From assembly GCA_030490835.1 (NCBI GenBank), contig CM059971.1, positions 99,948,095-100,012,094 of the forward strand: a stretch of DNA of 64,000 bases. The letters are read 5' to 3'. Under the pieces are notes generated by a model. The model worked only from the letters and a program-made list of their open reading frames with translations. It did no database searches and was not told where the DNA came from. Position 1 is the first letter of the stretch; each line of letters opens with the position of its first letter. This document shows positions 37,206 through 49,830 of this stretch, in pieces. Both the position numbers and the translations under genes were made by a program. Origin of the DNA: Annona cherimola (taxonomy: Eukaryota; Streptophyta; Magnoliopsida; Magnoliales; Annonaceae).

Positions 37206-38237
37206 TCATAACCCTTTAAAAAACATGTTTTTGGCGGCCTCTTATTTACCGCTATCCACCTTAACGAATGACTTGGATTTTTCTCAGCGTTGGAAATTTC
37301 CCCAATTCTTTTTTAGCTTTTTTAATATAAAAATGACCAGCCAATGTTATATATATAAACAGCCAAATTGGATGACTGGGGTTCGGGGACCACGGGAGAG
37401 CGTACAGAAGCTGATCCCACGGTTGAGTGTGACTAGAAAGTAGGAACGCGCTGATTTTCCAAATGTGGGACAAAAGGAGGCAGCGGTTATTTCCTAGCCC
37501 ATGGGCCTTGGTAACACAGCTGTATTTTTCCTATTTGCGCTTCTGATTTCAGAAGCCGCAGTTTCCATGTGTAACCGACGGGAATGCCAGCCCATGGGAG
37601 TCCCTTATATTGGGCCTGAGGGACCTACCGCACCTGTTTCTGCATCTGAAGAAACCCAAACTATGAGCCAAAGACCCCTTTTAAATAAATAATAAATAAT
37701 AAAATTTTCCTCAAAAAAGTGCACTGCAAGAACATTTTTCTTTCTTTTTTTTTTTTTTTCCAGATATGGCCCCACCTATGTTACTTTTGACATTTCGAGC
37801 ACTGCAAGGGGGCCATGCTGACGGGGACGTAGAAAGATACCCCCTGTCAAATCATCCATTTCCGAAGAATGGTGGGCAGTGGGCAGTAAATTTCCAGTAA
37901 TTTCCAACCTCGGATCTTCTTGGCTGGCCCTAAAATAGCTTGCTTGTCTCGCCCATGGTTGTGTGGATGTGCCCACCGGCTTGAAATGCGCTGTGAACTC
38001 TGACATCTTTGGTTTCGGTTACGAAAACATTACAAGATATCATGCCTCTTCCCCGTTTTTGAAAAATTAGAGGAACGCTTTATTTATTATTATTATTATT
38101 TTGATGAAAAGAGGAACGCTTTATTACAAGAGCAGTATTGTGACAAAGGACATGCCTCCACCAGATGTTAAAACAAAAGAAAAAAAATTACACGTCTTTT
38201 AATATAGTTTACCATCTTACATGAGTTTTGATTTAAG

Positions 38238-38958
38238 AGTAATGATCTTGTTAGTTCGGCCTAAGCAAATGTCTTATTTAGCCTATTTCAAAAAATCCAT
38301 TTACAATACTTTTTTCTTTTTTTTCATACGCTTGTTTATCTAAGTGTTTTTAATATATAAATTAAGTTTACTATTTTTGCATATGCACATATATTTTTTT
38401 TGAAATTTTTAAACATATATGTATATATGTATTTAAGCAAATGATCTGCTTAACCTACCTCAAAAAACTTATCTGTAATAACTTTTTTGTTTTTCTTCAT
38501 ACACTTATTTATCTAAGCGTATTTAACATATAACCAAGTTGTACCATTTTTGTATATGTTTCTATTTTTTTTTTGAGATTTTTAAACATCTATGTATATA
38601 TATATATATTTAAAATATCCTTATCTTTAAAAATCTAAAAAAAGATATACGCATATTTAAAAATGATCAAACTTATTTTTTATGTTAAATACACTTAGAT
38701 AAATAAGTGTATAAAAAAATAAAAAAAAAATTATTGTAAATGGATTTTTTGTAGTAGACTAAGAAAGACACTTGCTTAGTATGGGCTAACGGGATCATTT
38801 AGTATCCAAAAATAGTAAAACTTAATTTAAATATTAAATACATTTAAATAAACAAATATATAAAGAAAAAACAAAAAATATTATAAATAAATTTTTTAAG
38901 GTGAACTAAGTCAAATATTTGCTTAACCCAAACTAACAGAATTACTTTTCTTAATTTA
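38238..38958. mobile_element. Two foldback elements, one apparently nested in the other
   Basis: Outer ends TGATCTTGTTAGTTCGGCCT (38243) and AACCCAAACTAACAGAATTA (about 38930-38950) match. An inner unit from about 38425 ends at 38797 with GGGCTAACGGGATCA. The left arm occurs twice in tandem (about 190 bp apart), each with AACATCTATGTATATA or a close variant, and the right arm also occurs twice. Confidence 0.65.
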
Positions 38959-39965
38959 AATACTTAGAATTGTCAATTTTAAGAAGTTTAAAAATATATG
39001 TAGGCATCCGTTCATGTACCGCCAGGCGCATGCCACCTTGCAATGCAGTCAACGCGTAAGGCGGTCGATTTCCTCATAGGACCTTCCATCTCCATATCAT
39101 CTTCATCTCAACCGACAACCATTGTGGGAGGGGGAATAAAAGAAGCCTAGATGGCGAATCGCGACTACTCGAGACAGGAGGGCGGATGGGATTTTCGTTG
39201 GGGGTCGAGCGCCAACCCCGACGCGAGGACTTCTTACGCTTGCGGAACTGGTTTCCGGCTCCGACTCGGCGGGCGTCCACAACCTGAAGAAAGCGCCGGT
39301 TTCGCTGTTGGATGGAGCTGTGGGCCTGTGGCACGGCTAACGGTGGCGGCAGTTTTGCTTTCGGATTCGAATTTGGACGCGGAAATTCCAGCGGCGGTTT
39401 CGGGTTTGAGGGATCTGAGTCCATCATATGCAAGGACGGACGATGGCGATTATCAGCTGGGGGCTGCGCGGTCAAGGGTCAACCTACGCATACTTGAGCT
39501 GAGCTGGGCTAGAGGAGTATATAACGATGCGGAACCAGTTGAAATAAACATGGGCTCTTGGCCAGTGCATTTTCGTATGAAAAGTCTTATCTCCGTACGT
39601 GGCTTCCTCTAACAAGTAGTTTGCAGGGTGAATATTTAACATTCGGAGTAGCGTCGTATCAAAGGCACTTGCAGCCCAGCGGCAAATGAATGAAATGTAC
39701 AGAGATGTTTCCAAACGGGAAGTTGTTATGATACGTGTGTGAGTTCCTCTAGGAAGATGTAAATGTAAAAGTGAGAAAGGAGAAAAAAAATTTAAGTGAG
39801 AGTAATGCCAAATGAGTAATAATCCGTAGAAAAAAAAAAAAGAAGTTAAAATAAGGTACCAGTGTAGAGAAATGTTAAAAAAATGATTGTACTGTGAAAG
39901 TAAGATGCTTGAAATATCAAATCATATTAAAATGTGTAAAAAAAAAAAAAATTAACTTGGGGGGG

Positions 39966-40216
39966 GGGTTGGGTAGCACCTAAAACTCTTTAAATTAAAA
40001 CTTTTCAATCTCCACAACTACCATATTTTTAATTATTTATTTACTTCTTCCTATATAACTACCTTACTTTTTAATCATTTCTATATAACAACTCATAGAT
40101 CTAATCTATCCATTTTAAATTTATTCTCTTCAATCCTCATCATTACCCCTATCATTTCCTATCATTTTCTCACATTGCAAAAACTTGTACACATAAAACA
40201 CTTCCCAAGCACACCC
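39966..40216 (-). mobile_element. Tourist-like MITE copy
   Basis: Inverse orientation: TTAAAACTTTTCAATCTCC, CTTACTTTTTAATCATTTC, then CCCAAGCACACCC at the end. The left end merges with a poly-G run. Confidence 0.7.
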
Positions 40217-41525
40217 TTGTTCTCAAATAGGCCAAATAGGTGAAAATACACGAGAAAGATGAAATAATTTTAAAAATGATGCACGAAAATAGGAAGTTGC
40301 GTGTAAAAAAAAGTAAAGCTTTTCCCATTTCCAAGAGAGGGCAAGCTAGAAAACACGACTACAAAATAGATAACTATTACGCAGATTAAAAAAAAGAGAG
40401 AAAAAAAGAAAAAGATAGAAACTACCTGATTGCCAGATTGGAGACCATCCAATGTGAGTATGAGATTTATTCGTTCCAGCATGCCAGCCATGTAGTGGAT
40501 CCGTTCATTCAGGATCTGAACTCAAACCTTAGGAATCGAATTGGATGCTTCTGTTGCCCCAAGAATCATTCAAACTTCATCAACAGCACTAGGTCACATG
40601 GGACACGTGGAAAACACAAGGACAAAAATTTAAAATGGAACTCAAGAATAGTCATTCTGATGCTCATCTTCAATCTTTTCCATGTAAAGCGGCTGGCTAG
40701 TTCATGAGCAATAACACAAATCAAAGCAAAACCCACTCCACTGCCAAACCTGCCGATAATAGCACAAGGCAATGCTGTAACAAATTGTCAAAGAAAAAAC
40801 TCCTCCCTATAACTCAGATTCACAACTTCACAAACTTTCTTTCTTCCATGAGCGAACTGCAAACCTCTAGCGAAGAATTTGAATAAGAGACTCTGTTATG
40901 AAAAGAAAAACAAAAAGCGTCAGTAATGAAGGGCAACACCAGAGGCGATAACAAATGGAGGAGCCATATTATGGTTCCTGGATAAATGAGATGACCTATG
41001 GTGCTACTCAAAGTTCAAACCAAGAGTGATCCCAAAACATCACTTAAACTTATGAATGACAGTGTAGGTAGTTGGAAATCATCTTTCTGGTGTTTCTATA
41101 TTATCTGAAAAATGACGCATAGAATCACATCCTAAAGAACCTGTATTGGCCCCATGATATAACATTGGTGCAGAAAGTGGGTGATTCTGGTCATATGCCT
41201 AAACCTTTTAGCATGGACCAATCCAGGACTTGCATCTTCTCCAAGTTGCTCAGGCTGTGCAAGCCAACTCATGTTTTAAGACTCGAGTCAATCAACTAGT
41301 GAATCATGTCAAGATACGAAAAGCCAGAAAGAGGGGAAAGCAATTTTTTTTAAGGAAGAGAGAGAGAGAGAGAGAAGAAAAGGGCATAAGAAACCCACCA
41401 GGCAAAATCACTTACAGGAGACATGATGCAATGGATGTGCGACATCAAAATGGCATGATCAAGAATTCATGATAGAAGCACCCAGGCGAGAAAATGTGAA
41501 TTCAAGGCTTCAGAATATCTAGGCG

Positions 41526-44500
41526 CTATGTGGGTCTATTCATTCTGCACAATCTCTCCATTTCAAGTGGTGCCTGAAGCAGGGAGGACGCATCAGAAGC
41601 AGAAGTGAGTGAGACTTCACAGAAGGGTTTGATTGACATGGTTTTCATGGGATTCGGTACAACTGAGTCTCTACCAGGAGCCAAAATAGTAGGATCCATA
41701 CTCGAAAGGGGCCTCATACTTGCAAGGGGCTTCATCGTTGATGCCCACTCCTTCAATGGCCTGGGTGCAGATAATCTGGCTGTGCTCACATTTTGTAAAA
41801 AAATATCTGTGCCGCTGCAATTTCTTGGCATTTTCATGCTATATGGATGGTCGCCAAGAGAACTCTCCCTAACAAAGCAAGCAACATGAATGAGCTTTTG
41901 AGATGTATACAGAACTAATCACTATAATACTCAAAGTCAACAGCTTGCTGGTTATGCAATTAGAGCTATTTCCAACGTGATATATTTTCCAAGGACAGAA
42001 TGCTTCTAAGCATGGTTTCGTGCTCCATTGACATTGATCAGTTGGTCAGGTTACATGAGAAGAACAAGTCCCAATAACCAGGCAGGTGCAAATGAAAGTG
42101 TGGGACCATCCTAGTGGTAACCAGCATGCCATTGACTAAGAACCTATCATGGGAAATGTACTGATATTGTCAGGCTATTCTGTCGATCCAAGGAGAGAGA
42201 CAAAATAAACGTCCTAACTGTAGGTCTCATCATCAACTAGTAAGCAAAGTAGAAGACTGAAACGTGGGACCAATATGAAGAGTTGAAATGTTACTTACAA
42301 AAATAGACTGGCAAGAGCACGTCTCTTTGCTGCCGGTTCATTAATGCTTTTCTCCTCTCTTAAATTCCTTCTCATTCTATCTTCATCTCCCGAGCTGGAA
42401 CTCATTTCACAGCCTCGGAATGGTGCTTGGACGGATGATGGCACCATAAAACAATCATTCAAATAAGAGGCCTCATTTTCCTTTGTCATAGAACTAGCTT
42501 GTGATTCCTCTACTGATGTGACTGGATGCTTGATAAGAAGGCTTCCAAGAGATGTCTCAACTGAAACTGTTGGATCTTGGTTTTCAAAAAGTAGCACCTC
42601 TTCTGAAAACTGGGATGGACAGGATGACTCCTGTTCCTGCAGGATACTAACAAGTTCTCTCCGGAGTTTCTCCACAGGTGATGGACTGTGGCATTCAAAA
42701 CTTGTCCTCTTTCTTGATGGAATATTGGGCTCCTTCAAAAATAGATGTTCTGAACCTGCAGGGCAAAAAGCTACAATAGTACTTCAGTGAAAGTACAAAA
42801 ACTAGTTTGTACAGTTTCAATGCTGCCATGTGAATGGATGAAAAGATACAAGTTTCAATCAGATAATGAAAATGCAATTCCTGACATGGTCATTATTTCT
42901 GATGTCTGATCAGGTTTTTGTCTCATGTCTCAAGCAAATGCTAAGGCTTTTGTGGAAGTTGCAATGCCAGCTAGTACCTCTTAACAAACATCTTACAGGT
43001 ACAGATATCATAACTAAATCAAAATGAAAATGCAAGTTCTAAATTGCTATCCAAGAAAGCAGTTCTGCATGAATGGAATAGAAACCGTTGCAGAAGCTTA
43101 GCAATCTAAGATCTGTCCGATTGACAGAAGCACTTTGCCAACTTTTATGTAAAGATGAATTAAACTAACAAATACTCCCATGGAAAGCAATCACTGCAAA
43201 TTTTATATACAAAAGTTTATTATATTTTACAATTTTTATAAATGGATTCAAATGAATTTCAAAATTTACACATGTTTTTATGGTATTTTAATTTTTAAAA
43301 GGTGTAGCCCATACGAGGTCCTGATCAAAATGACTTCTTATATTTTAGCTAAATCCATGATGCCAAACATAATAGACAACTCGGATTGCACCAAATCACC
43401 AAGGTGGTCCCAAAAAGAGATTTGACCATAGCAAACTTTTATGGTCAGGTGACCATAGAAATATTTCCCTTTAAACAAATTATCCAAGGGGTGTTGATAA
43501 AAGAAGAGAAAAATGTGATAGTTTTCAGTGGCATAAGTGTAATATTATTCATTAAGGGTGTGTTTGGCAAGTAATAAAACTTTTTGATGAAAAGCTTTAG
43601 GCATAAAAATTTCTGAATTGAGAAGAAATGATGTGACATAATAGGAGTAATGATGAAGATCAAAGAGAATAAAGTTATGAGCAATTGTGTAGAAATAATT
43701 GAAAAGTAGGGTAGTTGTATAAGAAAATGTGAAAAATGATTTTAAAATAAGATAGTTATGAAAAGTGAAAAATTTAGATTGAAAAATTTTGTTTGAAAAG
43801 TTTTTGGGTTAAACAAACATACCCTAAGTTAATAAAGATTAAATTATTTATTAGATAGGTGATGTTGAAAATTTTTAGTAATAAATAGCTCTGTCACACT
43901 TGTATAGGAAGAAAAAGGGGGCTTTCAGCCCTTTTACCAAGAAGGAGATTTTACTCCTCTTTACTGTAACAGACACACACAAAAGGAGCTTCAAAGTTAG
44001 CAGTATCTATAACGCACTATACTATACCATAGCACAACTTGAATAAGCAGGGAACCACACCAATAGGCCAATAAAACTTTTTTTTAAAAAAAAAAAAAAG
44101 TCATCAACTTCCATTGGAAGACATCCTGCTGATGCAACTAAATGGGCAAGCACAGATCCAACCAAACAACAAAGGACACAGAACTTAGCTTCTTAATGTA
44201 GCTATGGAAGTAAAATGATCAGGATCAACCTGAGGTATCTTTTCCATCCGAGCTTGCCAGCTGAACAGAGCTCATATTATCGGAGAATGATAATCCAGAT
44301 CCTGAACTAGACCTATTGCCCATATTATCTTCAAAACTTGTTTTATGGCAGTATCCTGAAGTTATCTCTCCAACTTCAACATCATCTCCATTTTGGTTTA
44401 TTTTGTGCAAGCTTTTGGTCTTTCTCTTACATGGTAATTCATATTCTCCAGAATCCCTGCTGTCTTCCGAGTCACTTGTGGAAAATCTAAGCGCGTGCTG

Positions 44501-46405
44501 TGGAAAATAGTTTGCAAGTGTACCCTTGGTCCTCCATCTTGATCCACACGCATTACACAGCACAGGCTTACCAGGTGGCCCATTCCTCCATAGTGGAGTG
44601 CCTGTATAATTGGACCATCTTTCAATATTTACAGGATAAGGAAAGGTAACAAGCAATCAACTATTGATAGCTGAATATACAAAGTACATGCAGCAATAGA
44701 TGGTGAAATGACTTGATTGCTCAAAAAAGCTTAAAATTGCCAGCACTAAAAGAATCTAAATCTAAAATTTTTTAATACAATTAAGAATGAGGTGTTGAAG
44801 CTAATATTTAGTTGATATATGTATTTCTTATTGTGTGTTGATGATCAAAAGTCTTCCACCAAATCATTTTACGTCTTGAAACTAGCAATTCAATGTGGAT
44901 AGTGTAAATGGTAACTAGCCATTTCAAATGCATAGCAATGAGAATCCATCAAGGGAGGTACAAGGTAAAAGAACCTGCACTCTAGGATGCTCATCAGAAG
45001 CAGACAACTCAGGATATCAAGAGGACTCCACAGGAATGACACTGTCAAGTGCTGACAAGTGGGGAAAAATTGCAGTAGTTAGACCAGTGTCTTTGCAATC
45101 TGAAACATGAATTCCACTGAACAGCAAGGACCTATTCTGACTACATTGATTGGCATGGACAACAGAATAAATTCGCGAAACTGAAAGTTTTACAATCAAG
45201 CTTGGAAAACATTATTTGTAATGATGTTAATAGAGATGATAACGTCAGAGCTCCATATTGTCAGCAGAACCTTCCCTAACCAAGGCAAAAACTTATGCTA
45301 GAATCAGTGAGGAACGGAACATTGGATGCCAAAGAGAGAGCAGTGGAAAATTATATGGCAAACAATAATAAAAAGATGACAACACTTCACAAGTCTCAAC
45401 GTCCTTTGGACACAATAAAAAGAAGGTGTATTCGAAATACACCTCTGTTAGACTCTTTTTTAAACTGACGTGATGTGTTAACTATCATTAAAAACCTATT
45501 TTTCTCCTTATTAGCACATTATCAATCATTTTGCTTATTTTTCATCAGAAAGTCTATCTTGCTGATGTCACCCCATATTATACTTTTCTAAACATACCCT
45601 CTTTCTACTATATGCTATTTCAAATATGCTCTACTCAAACAGCCCTCAAAACTCAAAGACTGGGAATCCAGTTCATTCCTTTACAACTGTCAATTCAAAG
45701 TGCAAACTGGAAATACTTCAGCTAGTATTCGTGAGAAGGCAATAGCCATTATAGTCTCCATCCAGAAAATGAAATAGGACAACCAAAGCAGTTAATAGAT
45801 TCAACCTTCTGGTAAAAATCAACTGGAAAGTGCATCAGTTTACCCATCAACCAACAAATTCAGCAAAAGCCCAGTTTGCAACTCAAACTAGCTCCATTTA
45901 AATACTCTAACACACATTTTGAAAAAAAGATGGTACAAATAAACCACAAAGCAAATCGAGATAATTCGGCGAACATCTGATTTGCAACTCAAATTTAGCC
46001 GAATAAAATGCTTCAACCACAACAGAGGATGAAGGAAAATAGGTTTTTCGTTGCATGGCAAGATTCCTGATTCGATAGACTGAGGCAATCATTCATAGAA
46101 TTGCCAATTGAACCACAATGATGATAGGAACTAGTAACTAGCAGTTCACCCACACTGCACCCAGCTGAATATAACAAACACAATTTATCCAATGAGGCAT
46201 GGCAAAATTCGTATAACAGCGGAAATTACAAAGATAGCAATGCAGAACAAAACTAATTCCCTGCTCATATGAACAGCACAAAAGATCCAAACAGGCAAGA
46301 AGAGCATGCAGAGACAATAACTTCACAAAAAAGCAAGCAGGCACATACAGGAAAAACAAACTTACTCTTAATCCCACAGTGGCAACAAGGCCCTTGCTTC
46401 TTCAT
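41526..46405 (-). CDS. GATA-type zinc-finger transcription factor (GATA26/27-like), four exons
   Basis: Predicted nuclear DNA-binding protein. Coding exons in transcript order: 46405-46366, 44601-44230, 42755-42299 and 41868-41526; all introns are GT-AG, phases agree and the total is 403 codons. The single finger is split by intron 1 and has the plant C-X2-C-X18-C-X2-C form (Cys7, Cys10, Cys29, Cys32), followed by [14 protein letters not shown]. The finger lies at the extreme N terminus, as in the Arabidopsis GATA26/27 subgroup. The middle is acidic and Ser-rich; a segment around residue 155 ([18 protein letters not shown]) resembles the conserved C-terminal region of that subgroup. The C-terminal exon is basic and Met/Pro-rich with no known motif. 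It is somewhat shorter than my recollection of the Arabidopsis members. Subgroup assignment is by resemblance; the GATA call is firm. Confidence 0.92.
43556..43824 (+). mobile_element. Tourist-like MITE, 3-bp TSD, just upstream of GATA exon 3
   Basis: Starts GGGTGTGTTTGGC and ends AACAAACATACCC with TAA on both sides (43553-43555 and 43825-43827). It lies inside intron 2 of the GATA gene (42756-44229), in antisense orientation to it. Confidence 0.85.
44602..46365 (-). other. Intron 1 of the GATA gene (1.76 kb)
   Basis: Separates the first two zinc-binding cysteines from the last two. Donor GTAAGT follows codon 13 and the acceptor is ATACAG. Composition is moderately AT-rich with no obvious transposon ends, unlike most non-coding DNA in the window. 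Short reading frames inside it are not credible genes. Confidence 0.75.
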
Positions 46406-47322
46406 CTCTGAGTAACTCTCTCTCGATAAAATTCCAACCTAACCTCAAACGACAGCTCCACTAGAGTAATCCAACTGCTAAAATGCGAAAATTACAGAAA
46501 CTACAATAAACATAACATGAAAAAAGCAATCCACATATTCAGCCATAGCACAGTCCGAAGTCCAAACTCGAATAACAAAACATGGGCCACAAGAAGACCA
46601 AAAAATCGAGGGAAAACAATCAAAAATTCATGCACCAAAGATCCAGGCAGCGTAGAATGTGACACCAAATAAAAGAAACTTACAAGCACATCAAAACAAT
46701 CTTTCAGAGAAGAAGGATTAAAAAAACATGAGCAGTCGGGAAAATCATTCAAGTCAATAACCGAAAAGATATCTTGTTTTATTTTTTTTATTTTTTATTT
46801 TTTATCTTAATGAGGGGCCCATTCTCACACAACAAGAATGCCTTTGCTTCTTTTCTTTTTTTTTTTCTTTTTTTTTTTTCTCTCGTCTTCTTCCTTTTTC
46901 AAATGTATTGCAAAGAAGAGGAGAGACCCAGATGGCTAGTTTCTCATTCCGGCGGAAAACGGCTGCTGGAGCGGTAGCATTCCCAATTTCCCATGGCAAT
47001 AGGAGGTCTTGCTCTTGCTCGCAATTTGAAAGCTGCAAGCGTATGGAATGGAATTCTTTGCTATGAAATCCCAGTTCCCCTACAAGTGCTTGTACGGGAC
47101 TCTGGGAGTGCTTCTGGTGGGACCCACCATTGGGATTGATCGTGTGGCATGTGGCCTGTGCATTCCACAGCGAAATGGCAGGGTGGATAAACACGAATGA
47201 ACATTTTGTGTATGTTTAATAAAATTTTTAGTATAAAAATTTTTAAAATAAGAGAGAATAATATGATATAATATATGTAATGTTAAGGAGAAAAAAAAAA
47301 TTAAAATTGATATGTTAACTAT

Positions 47323-47612
47323 GGGCTTGTTTGAAAAATTGTAAAACCTTGATGAATTTTTTTTTTTGTAAAAGTTGTTAAATGAGTAAAAAATGATGTG
47401 ATGTGATAGAGTTAATATTAAAGTGTAAAAAGAATAAAGTTAAAATAGATAAATTAGTTGTGCCGATGGTTGTGTAGAAATGATTGAAAAATATGATTAT
47501 TGTAAAGAAAGAGGTGAAAAAATAATTAAAAAATTAAATATTTGCATAGAGTGAAAAGTTTTATATTGACAAATTTTAACTTAGAAACTGTTGCAAATTA
47601 CTAAACACACCC
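47323..47612 (+). mobile_element. Tourist-like MITE nested in an older Tourist-like MITE
   Basis: Begins GGGCTTGTTTG and ends CTAAACACACC. TAT is duplicated at 47320-47322 and 47613-47615. The host sequence on either side rejoins into an older family member. Confidence 0.8.
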
Positions 47613-47648
47613 TATATAAGTAACTATATAGAAATAATTAAAAAAGAG

Positions 47649-48013
47649 TGATTCTGTTAGCTCGGGCTAAGCAAGTATCCAATTGAGTACACCTTAAAAA
47701 ACTCATTTACAACAACTTTTTTTGTTTTTTCTTTATACACTTATTTATCTAACAAATAAACCTAGTTTTACCTTTTTGGATATGTTCATGTATTTTTTGA
47801 GATTTTTAAACATCTATGCGTATATATGTATTTAAAATGCTCTTATCTTTAAAAATCTAAAAAAAAAATACACGTATCCAAAAATGGTAAAATTTGGTTT
47901 ATATATTAAATACACTTAGATAAGCAAGTGAATGAAGAAAATTTTTTTATTGTAAATGAATTTTTTAAGATAGGCTAAGTAATGCATTTACTTAATCCGA
48001 GCTAATAGAATCA
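47649..48013. mobile_element. Foldback element nested in the older Tourist-like MITE
   Basis: Termini TGATTCTGTTAGCTCGGGCT and GAGCTAATAGAATCA are inverted copies. The arms contain CAAAAATGGTAAAATTTGG and its complement. Flanking AATTAAAAA on both sides may be a 9-bp TSD, but it is low complexity. About 365 bp, non-coding. Confidence 0.75.
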
Positions 48014-48144
48014 TTTTTCATAATTAAAAAGTAAGATAATTATATAGAAAGATATAAAAATATTTAAAAATAATTAAAGAACAAAGTTTTAAATTAAAAA
48101 CTTTTTGTTTGGAACATTCTAAATATATATAAACACAACTTTTA

Positions 48145-48422
48145 GGGTGTGTTTGGTAATAAGTAAAAGTTGTTAAGTTAAAACTTTTCAATCTAAAACT
48201 TTTCACTCTCCACAATTACCTTATTTTTTAATCATTTCTTCACATTTTTCTATACAATTACCCTACTTTAAATCATTTCTACACAATTACTAACACAACT
48301 AACCTATCTATTTCAACTTTATCGTATTTATTCTTCATCATTACCTTTATCATATCATATCATTTGACAACTTCTATTTTCTACAACTTTTCATCAAAAG
48401 TTTTATCCATTCCCAACACACC
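48145..48422 (-). mobile_element. Tourist-like MITE copy
   Basis: Begins GGGTGTGTTTGGTAAT after TTA and ends CCCAACACACC. The internal block order is inverse to the 22.9-kb copy. The right TSD is not exact. Confidence 0.8.
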
Positions 48423-48711
48423 ATTTAATTAAAATTAGGCTGAATGGGGTAAAGCGGTAAAGCTGGAAAGCCATAAAAAAAAATAAACAGAAAAAAGACT
48501 ATTTTAACAAAAAAATTAAAATTGTCAACAAGCTTAATGTAATACAAATAAATTAAAGATATTATTAAAAGAGAATTTATGGTAGGATAATCCATGTATA
48601 AACGAGAATTCATCGAACTAAGTCTTGAGAAGTATGTAGTTTTATTTGATAAAATCAACATTTATTCCAACGATTTTGCTTCTGAATCCACAGCCATGAT
48701 TTTGTTGGGCT

Positions 48712-49050
48712 TGATCAGGTGTACCCGCATACACCTATTTTTTTATTTTTTTTCAAATTTTTTTTATACAAATATTAATCTAATTGTATTTAACATGTAT
48801 ATCAATTTTTACCATTTTTTGAAATTTTTAAATATTTATTTCGGATTTTTAAAAATTACTAAAATGTCATTGATTTTTTTTAAATCCGAAATAAATATCT
48901 AAAAATCTTCAAAAAAAGGTAAAAATTGATATATATGTTAAATACAGTTAGATTAAAAAGTTCATAAAAAATTTTGAACAAAAAATAAATAAGAATAAGT
49001 ATATGCTTTCATGAGTATTGAGGCTCAATGCTCTCAGGTGCACCTGATCA
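48712..49050. mobile_element. Foldback element with clean ends
   Basis: TGATCAGGTGTACC at the left and GGTGCACCTGATCA at the right are inverted. Long arms meet near 48860 around ATTTATTTCGGATTTTTAAA and AAATCCGAAATAAATAT. Non-coding. Confidence 0.78.
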
Positions 49051-49548
49051 AAACCCGATTTTGTTTGGTTAGGACGCACATTAAATATAAAATTATACGT
49101 AGTGAAAGGAGAAACAGAGGGAGTGAAGATGTTTTCCATTATTTTCATTCATTTTTTCACCTACGTCATGCCTTTATTGAACGGCTGAACCGGTTCACAA
49201 AATTTTCCTTACAATTCATGTTCTTAATGAGGGTTCCACCTCTATGCATGCGTCCGGTTCGATAGAAGGGGAAACGGCTAAACCTCTTTATTCGTGATTT
49301 TAAGCTAACCACTTCATTTTTCTTCGGTTTTATTTTAAGCTACTATCACCGTATTGCATAACTTTTTTTTCTCGACATGTGTTTGATTATATCTATACAT
49401 ATTATGGATTGAATTCCACTTTTATGTAACCAAGGTACTCAAAAAAAATTTCTTCACGCGTTTCAATAATGAATAAAAAAATTTATTTCATTTATTATAT
49501 TTAATATCATTTATTAGTCAAACTAAGTGTAGCTACGTTTGCACTAAA

Positions 49549-49830
49549 TGTGTAAAGGTGGTTAGAAAAAAAATTTTAATTAAAATTTTTCAATATAAAA
49601 CTTTTCATTATCTATAACTAACTCATTTTTTATTCATATTTTTCTATATAAACGGTCATATTTTTCAATCATTTCTACACAACTACTGATATAACTAATT
49701 TATCTATTTTAATTCTATTTTCTTTATTTATCATTATTACTCATATCCTATCGTAGCATTTTCTTTCATTTCAAAAACTTTTATGCCAAAAATTTTTCAT
49801 TCAAAAGTTTTATCACTTTCTAAACACAAC
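49549..49830 (-). mobile_element. Tourist-like MITE copy (diverged)
   Basis: Blocks AAAATTTTTCAATATAAAAC, ATCATTTCTACACAACTAC and TCAAAAGTTTTATCAC are in order, ending CTAAACACAAC. The left terminus has decayed. Confidence 0.65.

Larger units (their letters stand above)
47208..48120 (+). mobile_element. Old Tourist-like MITE interrupted by two later insertions
   Basis: Its pieces lie at about 47208-47322, 47613-47648 and 48014-48120. They read in order GTATGTTTAATAAAATTTTT, TGATATAATATATG, GATATGTTAACTAT, then TAAGTAACTATATAGAAATA, then AAAAAGTAAGATAATTATAT and TTTAAATTAAAAAC. Together they make one family copy. The gaps are filled by a complete younger Tourist copy and a foldback element. 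Confidence 0.7.
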
